DNA of 64,000 bases, from assembly GCA_029251405.1 (NCBI GenBank), contig JAQXDK010000008.1, forward strand, positions 1-64,000, given 5' to 3'. The DNA comes from Flavobacteriales bacterium. GTDB lineage: Bacteria; Bacteroidota; Bacteroidia; Flavobacteriales_D; Parvicellaceae. The notes under the pieces are model-generated. The model was not told the origin of the DNA. It did not search any database and worked only from the letters and a program-made list of their open reading frames with translations. Of the stretch, positions 27,094-37,934 are shown one piece after another. Every line of letters begins with the position of its first letter. Within the stretch, counting starts at the first letter, position 1. Both the position numbers and the translations under genes were made by a program.

Positions 27094-27417
27094 ATGGGAA
27101 CTTTATTAATGATTTTATCAACACTTACAGCAATTTTATTAATAGTTGTAGTACTTCTTCAGAATTCTAAAGGTGGAGGTTTGGATTCCTCTTTTGGAAA
27201 TGCAGGCCAACTTGGAGGTGTAGCGCAATCTACTGAAACAATTGAAAAAGCAACTTGGACTTTAGCTGGAATTATGGGACTATTAAGTCTATTAGCAGCC
27301 TTCAACTTTGGAGGAGGTAATAACGAAATTTCAACAGAAATAGACAAAAACGAAGGGGTAAGCTTACCATCTTCTAACGAACCAATAAATATTCCAACTG
27401 ACCTTCCTAATCAGTAA
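27094..27417 (+). CDS. secG: Protein translocase subunit SecG
   Basis: SecG is the small accessory subunit of the SecYEG channel. Two membrane helices are visible (about 3-22 and 52-71), separated by the conserved NSKGGGLDSSFG and AQSTETIEKATW loop. The Asn/Pro-rich tail after residue 75 is the usual variable end. It lies two bases behind the TPR-like gene. The 119-base gap that follows, before groES, contains the sigma-54-like promoter. Confidence 0.95.
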   Translation: MGTLLMILSTLTAILLIVVVLLQNSKGGGLDSSFGNAGQLGGVAQSTETIEKATWTLAGIMGLLSLLAAFNFGGGNNEISTEIDKNEGVSLPSSNEPINIPTDLPNQ

Positions 27418-27418
27418 G

Positions 27419-27462
27419 TGTCAAGATGTCATTTTTTAAAATTTAATTTGAGTCAATTTGAC
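27419..27462. repeat. GTCA/TGAC repeat group upstream of groES
   Basis: Two direct copies of TGTCA (27419-27423 and 27427-27431) are followed by the 11-bp palindrome GTCAATTTGAC (27452-27462). They lie 24-67 bases upstream of the sigma-54-like site and could be binding sites for an activator. Enhancer sites usually lie 80-150 bases up, so the distance is short. Confidence 0.3.
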
Positions 27463-27485
27463 CTTTTCAATTAAATTAAATCTTG

Positions 27486-27501
27486 TGGCACAAAATGTGC
27501 A
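27486..27501 (+). promoter_or_regulatory. Sigma-54-type -24/-12 promoter candidate before groESL
   Basis: The sequence TGGCACAAAATGTGCA matches the TGGCAC-N5-TTGCA consensus except for G in place of the first T of the -12 half. The GG (27487-27488) and GC (27499-27500) doublets have the required 10-base separation. Transcription would start near 27512, giving a 25-base leader to the groES ATG. The same bases contain a short dyad (GCACA-AAA-TGTGC), so a repressor site is the alternative. No CIRCE element is seen. Confidence 0.6.
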
Positions 27502-27536
27502 CATCAACAATTAATTAATAATTAAAAAATTATACA

Positions 27537-27815
27537 ATGTCAATAAATGTAAAACCACTTGCTGATAGAGTAATTATTGAACCAGCTCCCGCAGAAGAAA
27601 AAACTGCTGGCGGAATCATAATTCCTGATACAGCAAAAGAGAAACCAAAAGAAGGAAAAGTCATAGCAGCAGGTCCTGGCAAAAAAGATGAACCTGTAAC
27701 TGTTAAAGAAGGTGACACAGTACTATATGGACAATATAGTGGAACTGAAATTAAAGTAGATGGTAACGATTATCTCATAATGAGAGAAAGTGACATTTTT
27801 GCAATTGTTAAATAA
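27537..27815 (+). CDS. groES: Co-chaperonin GroES
   Basis: GroES is the 10-kDa heptameric lid of the GroEL folding chamber. The sequence is 92 residues with the N-terminal [20 protein letters not shown], the mobile loop region [13 protein letters not shown] (residues about 25-37), and the C-terminal [19 protein letters not shown]. It is 16 bases upstream of groEL and transcribed with it. The leader has no clear Shine-Dalgarno sequence, which is usual for AT-rich Bacteroidota. Confidence 0.98.
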   Translation: MSINVKPLADRVIIEPAPAEEKTAGGIIIPDTAKEKPKEGKVIAAGPGKKDEPVTVKEGDTVLYGQYSGTEIKVDGNDYLIMRESDIFAIVK

Positions 27816-27819
27816 ATAA

Positions 27820-29475
<1,656 letters not shown>

Positions 29476-29503
29476 AATTAATTTTTTACTATGAATACTT
29501 GAA

Positions 29504-29530
29504 GCCCATAATTAATTATGGGCTTTTTTT
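29504..29530 (+). terminator. Intrinsic terminator of groESL
   Basis: A perfect 20-base palindrome (GCCCATAATT paired with AATTATGGGC) at 29504-29523 is followed by seven T residues. The T-run reaches into the stop codon of the convergent acs gene. No T-run exists on the other side, so it acts mainly on the plus strand. Confidence 0.9.
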
Positions 29531-31421
29531 ATTTTGAGTTCTTTATAATCTGATCGACCACTAAAGGGTCTAACAGTGTTGAAGTATCTCCCATATTTGA
29601 CAGACTTCCTTCAGCAATTTTCCTTAATATTCTTCTCATAATTTTACCAGATCTTGTTTTAGGTAATCCACCAACAAATTGAATTTTATCTGGTTTTGCT
29701 ATAGAACCTATCTCATTTTTTACCGTTTCTAAAATTTCAGTAACTAATTTATCTTCTGATATAGAGGAGTTTTCTAAAATTATATAAGCATATATACCCT
29801 GCCCCTTTATAGGGTGTGGAAAACCAACTACAGCACTCTCAATTACTAAAGGGTGTTCATTTATACCGTTTTCAACCTCTGCAGTTCCTATTCTGTGACC
29901 CGAAACATTTATTACATCGTCTACTCTACCCGTTATTCTGTACAATCCATCTTCGTCCCTTTTACAACCGTCTCCAGTGAAATACATTCCTTTGTAAGTT
30001 GAAAAATAAACTTCTTTACATCTTTTATGATCACCATATATTGTTCTAATCATACTTGGCCAAGGAAACTTCAAACATAAATTACCTTGAACACCATTTC
30101 CTTTAATTTCTATTCCTTCTGAATTAACCAAACAAGGTTGAATACCTGGTAATGGTAACGTTGCAAAAGTTGGTTTAGTTTTAGTAATATGAGCTAAAGG
30201 AGAAATTAAAATACCTCCAGTTTCAGTTTGCCACCATGTGTCAACAATAGCACACTTTTCTTTTCCAATATTTTTATGATACCATTGCCATGCTTCTTCA
30301 TTAATTGGTTCGCCAACACTTCCAAGAGTTTTTAAAGAATTTAAACTGTATTTTTTAAGAACTTTTGTACCATAGGCTTGTAAAGCTCTAATAGCTGTAG
30401 GAGCAGTATAAAATATATTCACTTGATGTTTATCACAAATATCCCAAAATCTTCCTGCGTCAGGATAAGTGGGTATACCCTCGAACATAATCGTAGTTGC
30501 TCCTGCTAAAAGTGGACCATAAATTATATAACTGTGACCGGTGATCCATCCAATATCAGCAGTACACCAATAAATATCATTCTCTTCATATTGAAAAACA
30601 TTTCTAAAACTATATTCTGCATAGACCATATAGCCACCACAATGGTGCTGAACACCTTTTGGCTTGCCAGTTGATCCAGATGTATATAAAATAAACAAAG
30701 GGTCTTCAGAATCCATTATTTCAGCAGAGCACGAATCATTTACTTTTAATATTTCTTCATGCCACCAATAATCTCTATTTTCAAGCATAGTTACTTTTTC
30801 ACCTGTCCTCTTTAAAACAATGCAGCTTTTAATAGAATTACAATTATTTAAAGCTGTATCAGCAATAGCCTTCAAACATAACTCTTTATCGCCGCGAAAT
30901 AAACCATCACTAGTTATAAGAATATTGCACTTCGCATCATCTATTCTTTCCGCTAAAGCCTTTGCAGAAAACCCAGCAAAAACTACTGAATGTACGGCTC
31001 CGATTCGTGCACAAGCTAGTGTTGCAATAGCTAATTCTGGGACCATTGGCATATATAAACAAATTCTATCTCCTTTTTTAGCACCATGGCTTTTAAGGAC
31101 GTTAGAGAATGTACTAACCCTTTTATATAACTCTTTATAAGTTATTTTAATAGTAGCTTCTTCTGGATTATTAGGCTCCCAAATAATAGCAATTTTATCA
31201 GATTTTAATTCTAAATGTCTATCTAAGCAATTTTCAGTTATATTCAACTTACCCCCAATAAACCATTCTACTTTTGGAGTATTAAAATCCCAAGATAAAA
31301 CCTTATTCCATTTAGATCTCCATTTAAAAGTGCTTGCCTTATCCTGCCAAAACTGTTCAGGATTTTCGATACTTTTTTGATACTCTTCGTTATACTCTGA
31401 AATACTACTTATTTTATTCAT
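29529..31421 (-). CDS. acs: Acetyl-CoA synthetase
   Basis: Acs activates acetate to acetyl-CoA through acetyl-AMP. The N-terminal ACAS segment (SISEYNEEYQKSIENPEQFW) begins at the chosen ATG (31421); upstream in-frame codons overlap the preceding gene's 3' end and lack homology. The P-loop-like YTSGSTGKPKGVQHH, the WWQTETGG motif, and the C-terminal hinge (GRVDDVINVSGHRIGTAE) with the acetylation-site Lys in TRSGKIMRR are all present. Length (about 630 residues) is usual. It lies behind the porin-like gene on the same strand. Confidence 0.96.
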   Translation of the reverse strand: MNKISSISEYNEEYQKSIENPEQFWQDKASTFKWRSKWNKVLSWDFNTPKVEWFIGGKLNITENCLDRHLELKSDKIAIIWEPNNPEEATIKITYKELYKRVSTFSNVLKSHGAKKGDRICLYMPMVPELAIATLACARIGAVHSVVFAGFSAKALAERIDDAKCNILITSDGLFRGDKELCLKAIADTALNNCNSIKSCIVLKRTGEKVTMLENRDYWWHEEILKVNDSCSAEIMDSEDPLFILYTSGSTGKPKGVQHHCGGYMVYAEYSFRNVFQYEENDIYWCTADIGWITGHSYIIYGPLLAGATTIMFEGIPTYPDAGRFWDICDKHQVNIFYTAPTAIRALQAYGTKVLKKYSLNSLKTLGSVGEPINEEAWQWYHKNIGKEKCAIVDTWWQTETGGILISPLAHITKTKPTFATLPLPGIQPCLVNSEGIEIKGNGVQGNLCLKFPWPSMIRTIYGDHKRCKEVYFSTYKGMYFTGDGCKRDEDGLYRITGRVDDVINVSGHRIGTAEVENGINEHPLVIESAVVGFPHPIKGQGIYAYIILENSSISEDKLVTEILETVKNEIGSIAKPDKIQFVGGLPKTRSGKIMRRILRKIAEGSLSNMGDTSTLLDPLVVDQIIKNSK

Positions 31422-31462
31422 TAGCAAATTTTGTATTAAAATAAGAAAATCAGTGGATAAAA

Positions 31463-33211
31463 TTAGTTCAAGAACAACCATTTTAAGCCAAACTTAAAAC
31501 ACCTATCTGGACTTGGATAATGATAAGATGAAAAATAATTATTCCCCATCAAACCTGCATTTAAATGCGTTAACATTGCAAAAACTACAACTTCTTTTAT
31601 GGTACTCTTCATTAAAAAATCTACAATAAAATATTCATTTTGAAGAAAACTATTTTGAATACCAAACTGATTTATCTCTGGGAAATAGCTTGGCAAATAA
31701 TAACTACTAAATGCTCTTGCATTAATTCCAGCTTCTATTCTTAAATTATTTTTTTTATCTAATATGATATAATTAAACTTTAGTTGACCTATCCAGCTAG
31801 GTAACTGAAATATTTGATCTCCACCTTGGTACTGATAGACAATTTCTGAAAACAAGCTAAATTTCTTATTTATAGTAAGATTACTTAGTGAAGTTTTTAT
31901 GATTTGAGAAGAAGCTTTAGACTGCGAGGGTCTTCCAAAGTCTTTAAAAAAAATAGGATTTTCAATATTATGATATTCTGTCTTTAAGGCATAATTCTTG
32001 AAAGTAAATGAGGATATAATATTTGATGAAAAAACTTTATTATATTGAATATTATTCCAAAAGTGATGATTACTATCAAAATTATTCATTTCAAAAACTG
32101 GAGTATACTCATTTAAAAAACCCGTAATATTAAAAGTTATACCATTAAAAAATTCTTTATTAAAATTTAAATTAAAGGAATAGTTACTTTTTTTAAAACC
32201 GTGAAAATAATATTGACTCTTTAGAGAAAGTGAATTCTTGTTTTTAGTAACAAAGTAGTTTAACTTAATAGACTGATTATTCAATAAGGTATCTATAGCA
32301 AGATTTTTTTGTGAAAAAAAGTCTGAAACTAGAGATAAATTTAGAACTCTAGAAATGGAATTTTTATTATAATTAAGGTTATAGCTTATAGTATTCGAAA
32401 GTAAATCAATTGAAAATGTATCGTTAGTACTAAATTCAGTATTAAAATTATTAACAAATAAGTTGGAATTCAAGCTGTCAAAATAGGTTCTGGACTTTTT
32501 TTGAATGGATGTATTAAAAATTATTACTTTAGAAATAGCATTGTTTATTGTATCTTTTTCACCCTTCCCGAGTGACCATTTTTGATTAATGAAAAATTTC
32601 CAAAACTTCTCATTGCTATAACTTTGGTTCATATTTACATTTAAAATCTTTCTATTAGATATTGTATTATCATTATTAATAAAGGAAGTGTCTTCTATTA
32701 ATCCACCATTTTGTTGATTATAAATTCTATGGTGTTTCATTCCTGTAAATACAGAATAGCTTGAATCTGATTTTTGATTATAGTAGTGAAATTGAAAAAA
32801 ATTATGATTTGTTGACTGATTGGTATAATATCCTTCGTGACTTCTTTTTAAAAAAGAAACTGCATAATTTGAATGACTGGAAATTGATTGATTATGATAT
32901 AATGATAAATTTTGTTCTAATTCGTCACCTATTATATACTGAGCATCAACTAAAGCAATAGGACTAATCAAAAGAGGCATATCTAATTGCTCTTTTGAAA
33001 AAAGGAAATGTTCATCAAAAATTGAGGATTGATTTTGATTAAAACTTAAAGATCTGTAAATACTACCTGGACCTCCAAACAATAGGTTGTAGTTGTTAGA
33101 ATCAGGTAATAAAGACAGCTGATTCCAAACAACAGGTATTAATATGGAGTCGTTTTTACTGTAAAATGAACCAAAAGTAAAAATGGAAATTATGATAACC
33201 CAGTGTTTCAT
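31463..33211 (-). CDS. Putative outer-membrane porin-like beta-barrel
   Basis: No named enzyme family is visible. The first 18 residues are hydrophobic and signal-like (MKHWVIIISIFTFGSF). The rest is rich in Asn, Ser, Tyr and Phe with alternating polar/hydrophobic strands (for example NLSLYHNQSISSHSNYAVSF, FFQFHYYNQKSDSSYSVFTG), as in Bacteroidota putative porins. The C-terminus (FKFGLKWLFLN) resembles a closing barrel strand. It is upstream of acs on the same strand, so uptake of a small acid is possible but not shown. It follows the rpoC/DUF3467 terminator, so it needs its own promoter, which I could not find. Confidence 0.6.
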   Translation of the reverse strand: MKHWVIIISIFTFGSFYSKNDSILIPVVWNQLSLLPDSNNYNLLFGGPGSIYRSLSFNQNQSSIFDEHFLFSKEQLDMPLLISPIALVDAQYIIGDELEQNLSLYHNQSISSHSNYAVSFLKRSHEGYYTNQSTNHNFFQFHYYNQKSDSSYSVFTGMKHHRIYNQQNGGLIEDTSFINNDNTISNRKILNVNMNQSYSNEKFWKFFINQKWSLGKGEKDTINNAISKVIIFNTSIQKKSRTYFDSLNSNLFVNNFNTEFSTNDTFSIDLLSNTISYNLNYNKNSISRVLNLSLVSDFFSQKNLAIDTLLNNQSIKLNYFVTKNKNSLSLKSQYYFHGFKKSNYSFNLNFNKEFFNGITFNITGFLNEYTPVFEMNNFDSNHHFWNNIQYNKVFSSNIISSFTFKNYALKTEYHNIENPIFFKDFGRPSQSKASSQIIKTSLSNLTINKKFSLFSEIVYQYQGGDQIFQLPSWIGQLKFNYIILDKKNNLRIEAGINARAFSSYYLPSYFPEINQFGIQNSFLQNEYFIVDFLMKSTIKEVVVFAMLTHLNAGLMGNNYFSSYHYPSPDRCFKFGLKWLFLN

Positions 33212-33224
33212 ATTTAGTGAAAAT

Positions 33225-33259
33225 AAAAAAAAAGGTCATATCTTTTAGATATGACCTTT
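33225..33259 (-). terminator. Intrinsic terminator of the rpl-rpo operon
   Basis: On the minus strand a 12-bp perfect stem (AAAGGTCATATC paired with GATATGACCTTT) with a 5-base loop is followed by a T-run. It starts 21 bases after the DUF3467 stop and precedes the porin-like gene. Confidence 0.92.
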
Positions 33260-33280
33260 AAAGCTTTAAATAAATACAAT

Positions 33281-33595
33281 TTAAGCCTGAGTTGCAGGAC
33301 CGCCAAAATTTAACGGTATTGTAGAAATTTGATCTGTTTCTTTAATAGAACCATGAGATTTCTCATATTTAGTTAAATTATCTGAAAGAGCTCTATGAAG
33401 TTTTTTAGCATGTTCTGGAGTCATAACAATTCTGGATTTAACTTTTCCTTTTGGAACACCTGGCATAATTCTAATGTAATCAAAAATGAACTCAGACGAT
33501 GAATGAGTTATTATTGCTAAATTAGAGTATATACCTTCTGCTATTTCGTCAGAAAGTTCAATATTAATTCCCTGTTGTTTTTTTTCTTCAGACAT
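33281..33595 (-). CDS. DUF3467 family protein
   Basis: This small cytoplasmic protein of 104 residues matches the DUF3467 pattern: NIELSDEIAEGIYSNLAIIT, then HSSSEFIFDYIRIMPG and RIVMTPEHAKKLHRAL. The molecular function is unknown. It starts 3 bases behind the rpoC stop and is the last gene of the rpl-rpo operon, a place seen again and again in Bacteroidota, suggesting a role near transcription or just stable co-expression. Confidence 0.88.
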   Translation of the reverse strand: MSEEKKQQGINIELSDEIAEGIYSNLAIITHSSSEFIFDYIRIMPGVPKGKVKSRIVMTPEHAKKLHRALSDNLTKYEKSHGSIKETDQISTIPLNFGGPATQA

Positions 33596-33598
33596 CTA

Positions 33599-36500
33599 TT
33601 AACTTTCTACTTTCTCTTCAACAGATTCTGCATCTTTTGCATTCATTCTGTTCAAATCTTCAACAGAACCAACTATAAGATCTCTAAACTTTCTCATACC
33701 TGTTCCAGCTGGGATTTTATGTCCAACGATTACGTTTTCTTTTAATCCAAGCATATGATCTACTTTTCCGTTAACAGCAGCTTGATTAAGAACTTTTGTT
33801 GTTTCTTGGAATGATGCAGCAGATATAAAACTATCCGTATGCAATGATGCTTTTGTAATTCCCTGTAGAACAGGTTCAGCAGTTGCAGTAAGAGCGTCTC
33901 TAGAGTCAACTAATTTTTTATCGTTTCTCTTAAGAGCTGAATTTTCATCTCTAAGTTTTCTAGCTGAAACTATTTGACCTGCTTTTAATTCTGAAGAATC
34001 ACCCGGATCGGTAACAACTTTTTTACCAAAAATCTTATCGTTCTCTAAGATAAATTCCCATTTATTAACAGCTGTATTTTCTAAGAACTTCGTGTCACCT
34101 GGGTCGTTAACTAAAACTTTTCTCATCATTTGTCTAACAATGACCTCGAAATGTTTGTCGTTAATCTTAACACCCTGTAAACGATAGACTTCTTGAATTT
34201 CATTGACAATGTATTCTTGAACAGCTGTAGGTCCTTTAATTGATAAAATATCTTTTGGAGTTATTGCTCCATCAGAAAGTGTTTGGCCTGCTTTAACAAA
34301 ATCATTTTCTTGAACTAGTATATGTCTAGAAAGTGGTATTAAGTATTTTTTCACTTCTCCAGTTCTAGCTTCAATAATGACTTCTCTATTTCCTCTTTTG
34401 ATTCTTCCATATGAAGCAACACCATCAATTTCAGAAACGACTGCAGGATTAGAAGGGTTTCTAGCTTCAAACATTTCAGTTACTCTTGGAAGCCCACCAG
34501 TAATGTCACCAGACTTACCTGATTTTCTTGGTATTTTAACCATAACATCACCAGATTTTATCTTATCACCATCCTTTATAATGATATGAGCATCTACAGG
34601 CAAATTATATGATTTTAGATCCTCCCCAGACTTATCTAAAACTGAAATGGTAGGAATCATTTTCTTATCTCTGTTTTCTTTAATAACAATCTCTGTAAAT
34701 CCAGTTTGCTCATCAACTTCCTCTCGATAAGTAACTCCTTCAGCTAAATTATTGAATTTAACCGTACCCTCGAATTCAGAAATTATTACAGCATTATATG
34801 GATCCCACTTACAGATAACATCGCCTTTCTTAAGCTTGTCTTTATCTGCTACCATTAACTTAGAACCATAAGGAATATTAGCCGTCATCGTAATATTTTT
34901 AGACTTATCGGTTAGTTTAAGCTCACCAGCACGTCCAATGACAATATTTTCAATAGTTCCATCATCACTTTTTCTTTCCACTGTTCTTAGTTCCTCAATT
35001 TCAATAACACCATCAGACTTAGCAGATAACTCTGCTTGATCGGCTATATTGGATGCAGTACCTCCAACGTGGAATGTTCTTAATGTTAATTGTGTACCAG
35101 GTTCTCCAATTGATTGTGCAGCAATTACACCAACTGCTTCTCCTTTTTGGACCAGTTTACCTGTGGCTAAATTTCTACCATAACACTTATTACATACTCC
35201 TCTAGTCAACTCACAAGTTAATACCGAACGAATTTCAACTTCATCAATACCAGCATCTTCAATTGCTTTTGCATAATCTTCGTTGATTTCATCGCCTTCA
35301 ACAACAATAATTTCTCCATTTTCAGGGTTTTCAACATCGAATAAAGCAACTCTACCTAATATTCTATCGTACAAACTTTCAACAATTTCATCGCTCTTTT
35401 TCAAAGCTGTAACTGTTAAACCTCTCAAGGTTCCACAATCTTCATGATTGATTACAACGTCTTGAGCTACATCTACTAATCTTCTGGTCAAATATCCCGC
35501 ATCAGCAGTTTTCAATGCTGTATCCGCTAACCCTTTTCTAGCTCCGTGAGTAGAAATAAAATATTCTAAAATTGAAAGTCCTTCTTTAAAGTTAGATAAA
35601 ATTGGATTCTCAATAATATCTTGTCCTCCAGAAGCTCCAGATTTTTGAGGTTTAGCCATTAGCCCTCTCATTCCTGAAAGCTGTCTAATTTGCTCTTTAG
35701 AACCTCTAGCTCCAGAATCCATCATCATAAATATGGAATTAAAACCTTGTTGATCGGTTTTTAATTTATCCATTAAAGTGTGGGTTAATCTTGAATTAGT
35801 ATGTGTCCATATATCAATAATTTGATTATATCTCTCATTATTGGTGATAAGACCCATATTGTAATTCATCTTAACCTCATCTACTTCTTTTCTTGCTTTT
35901 TCAATGAGAATATCTTTTTCTTTTGGAACTACAACATCTGAAAGAACAAATGATAATCCACCTTTGAAAGACATGTAATATCCCAACTCTTTAATATCAT
36001 CTAAAAATTTAGCTGTATTTGGAACACCAGAGATTTTAACTATTCTAGTAATTATATCACGAAGTGATTTTTTAGTTAATAGTTCATTAATGTAACCAGC
36101 TTCTTTTGGAACTAACTCATTAAATAAGATTCTTCCAGTAGTAGTTTCAATAATTTCATCGACGTCTTTACCATCTTTATAATTAACAATTTTAACTTTT
36201 ATTGGTGCATGTAAATCAAGCCTTTTTTCATTATATGCAATCTTAACTTCTTCTGGAGAATAAAATGTCATTCCCTCTCCTTTAACAACATGGTCTTTGG
36301 TAGAAGTTCTGATTTTAGTAATGTAATACAACCCTAATACCATATCCTGAGAAGGAACTGTAATAGGAGCACCATTAGCAGGATTTAAAATATTATGAGA
36401 AGCCAGCATTAATAGTTGGGCTTCCAATATTGCAGCATTTCCTAAAGGTAAGTGAACGGCCATTTGATCTCCATCGAAATCAGCATTAAATGCAGTACAA

Positions 36501-37909
36501 ACTAGAGGGTGAAGTTGGATAGCTTTTCCTTCAATTAATTTAGGTTGAAACGCTTGAATACCAAGTCTGTGTAAAGTAGGTGCTCTGTTTAATAAAACAG
36601 GATGACCCTTAAGTACATTTTCAAGAATATCCCAAACAACCGGTTCTTTCTTGTCGACAATTTTTTTAGCAGATTTAACCGTTTTTACGATCCCTCTTTC
36701 AATCATTTTTCTAATGATAAAAGGTTTAAATAATTCTGCTGCCATTCCTTTAGGTAAACCACACTCGTGAAGTTTTAGCGTAGGACCCACAACAATTACA
36801 GATCTTGCTGAATAATCAACCCTTTTACCTAATAAATTCTGTCTAAAACGACCTTGTTTACCTTTTAAGCTATCTGATAAAGACTTTAGAGGTCTATTTT
36901 TGTCTGTTTTAACTGCACTAGATTTTCTTGAATTATCAAAAAGAGAATCAACTGATTCTTGAAGCATTCTCTTCTCATTTCTTAAAATTACTTCAGGAGC
37001 CTTAATTTCGATAAGTCTTTTTAATCGATTATTTCTGATAATTACTCTTCTATATAAGTCATTTAAATCTGAAGTAGCAAATCTTCCTCCATCAAGTGGA
37101 ACTAAAGGCCTTAAATCTGGTGGTATAACAGGAACAACTTTTACAATCATCCACTCAGGTCTATTTTCGATTCTTGTATTAGCTTCTCTAAAAGACTCAA
37201 TAACTTGTAGTCTTTTTAGCGCTTCATTTTTTCTTTGCTGAGAAGTCTCATTATTAGCTTGGTGTCTTAATTTATAAGAATTCGCATCTAAATCTTCTTT
37301 TCTTAAAAGTTCATGAAGTGCTTCAGCACCCATTTTTGCAATAAATTTCTTAGGGTCTGTATCTTCTAAATATTGATTTTCCTTAGGAAGTGCATCTAGT
37401 ATATCTAGGTACTCTTCTTCAGTTAGAAAGTCCATTTTCTTCAACGGTTCACCTTCTGAATTTAAAGTTTCTCCTGGTTGAATTACAACGTATCTTTCGT
37501 AATAAATGATTTGATCAAGTTTTTTTGTTGGAAGACCAAGTAAATAACCGATTTTATTAGGAAGAGATCTGAAGTACCATATGTGTGCAACTGGAACAAC
37601 TAAAGATATATGTCCCATTCTTTCCCTTCTAACTTTCTTCTCAGTAACCTCAACACCACATCTATCACAAACAATTCCCTTATATCTTATTCTTTTGTAT
37701 TTCCCGCAATGACACTCATAATCTTTAACTGGACCAAAAATTCTTTCACAAAATAAACCGTCTCTTTCTGGTTTATATGTTCTATAGTTAATGGTTTCAG
37801 GCTTTAAAACTTCTCCATGAGATCTTTCTAAGATAGATTCTGGTGAAGCTAAGCTGATGGTGATTTTCGTAAAATCACTGTTAAATTTATTATCTTTTCT
37901 AAAAGCCAT
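33599..37909 (-). CDS. rpoC: RNA polymerase beta' subunit
   Basis: RpoC carries the catalytic Mg site of RNA polymerase. The N-terminal zinc finger ([20 protein letters not shown]) lies near residues 66-85, the catalytic [15 protein letters not shown] segment near 470, and the second zinc site ([15 protein letters not shown]) in the later third. The [18 protein letters not shown] trigger-loop/bridge area is intact. Length 1436 agrees with Bacteroidota RpoC. It is 25 bases behind rpoB. Confidence 0.99.
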   Translation of the reverse strand: MAFRKDNKFNSDFTKITISLASPESILERSHGEVLKPETINYRTYKPERDGLFCERIFGPVKDYECHCGKYKRIRYKGIVCDRCGVEVTEKKVRRERMGHISLVVPVAHIWYFRSLPNKIGYLLGLPTKKLDQIIYYERYVVIQPGETLNSEGEPLKKMDFLTEEEYLDILDALPKENQYLEDTDPKKFIAKMGAEALHELLRKEDLDANSYKLRHQANNETSQQRKNEALKRLQVIESFREANTRIENRPEWMIVKVVPVIPPDLRPLVPLDGGRFATSDLNDLYRRVIIRNNRLKRLIEIKAPEVILRNEKRMLQESVDSLFDNSRKSSAVKTDKNRPLKSLSDSLKGKQGRFRQNLLGKRVDYSARSVIVVGPTLKLHECGLPKGMAAELFKPFIIRKMIERGIVKTVKSAKKIVDKKEPVVWDILENVLKGHPVLLNRAPTLHRLGIQAFQPKLIEGKAIQLHPLVCTAFNADFDGDQMAVHLPLGNAAILEAQLLMLASHNILNPANGAPITVPSQDMVLGLYYITKIRTSTKDHVVKGEGMTFYSPEEVKIAYNEKRLDLHAPIKVKIVNYKDGKDVDEIIETTTGRILFNELVPKEAGYINELLTKKSLRDIITRIVKISGVPNTAKFLDDIKELGYYMSFKGGLSFVLSDVVVPKEKDILIEKARKEVDEVKMNYNMGLITNNERYNQIIDIWTHTNSRLTHTLMDKLKTDQQGFNSIFMMMDSGARGSKEQIRQLSGMRGLMAKPQKSGASGGQDIIENPILSNFKEGLSILEYFISTHGARKGLADTALKTADAGYLTRRLVDVAQDVVINHEDCGTLRGLTVTALKKSDEIVESLYDRILGRVALFDVENPENGEIIVVEGDEINEDYAKAIEDAGIDEVEIRSVLTCELTRGVCNKCYGRNLATGKLVQKGEAVGVIAAQSIGEPGTQLTLRTFHVGGTASNIADQAELSAKSDGVIEIEELRTVERKSDDGTIENIVIGRAGELKLTDKSKNITMTANIPYGSKLMVADKDKLKKGDVICKWDPYNAVIISEFEGTVKFNNLAEGVTYREEVDEQTGFTEIVIKENRDKKMIPTISVLDKSGEDLKSYNLPVDAHIIIKDGDKIKSGDVMVKIPRKSGKSGDITGGLPRVTEMFEARNPSNPAVVSEIDGVASYGRIKRGNREVIIEARTGEVKKYLIPLSRHILVQENDFVKAGQTLSDGAITPKDILSIKGPTAVQEYIVNEIQEVYRLQGVKINDKHFEVIVRQMMRKVLVNDPGDTKFLENTAVNKWEFILENDKIFGKKVVTDPGDSSELKAGQIVSARKLRDENSALKRNDKKLVDSRDALTATAEPVLQGITKASLHTDSFISAASFQETTKVLNQAAVNGKVDHMLGLKENVIVGHKIPAGTGMRKFRDLIVGSVEDLNRMNAKDAESVEEKVES

Positions 37910-37934
37910 TTTTTTTATTTATCTATTGTGAATA

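Noticed and set aside
27418-27536. CIRCE (HrcA) operator before groES
   Set aside because: The TTAGCACTC-N9-GAGTGCTAA element is not present; only the short GCACA-AAA-TGTGC dyad is seen.
29504-29523. Bidirectional terminator for acs as well as groEL
   Set aside because: The palindrome could fold on both strands, but the minus strand has no T-run after it.
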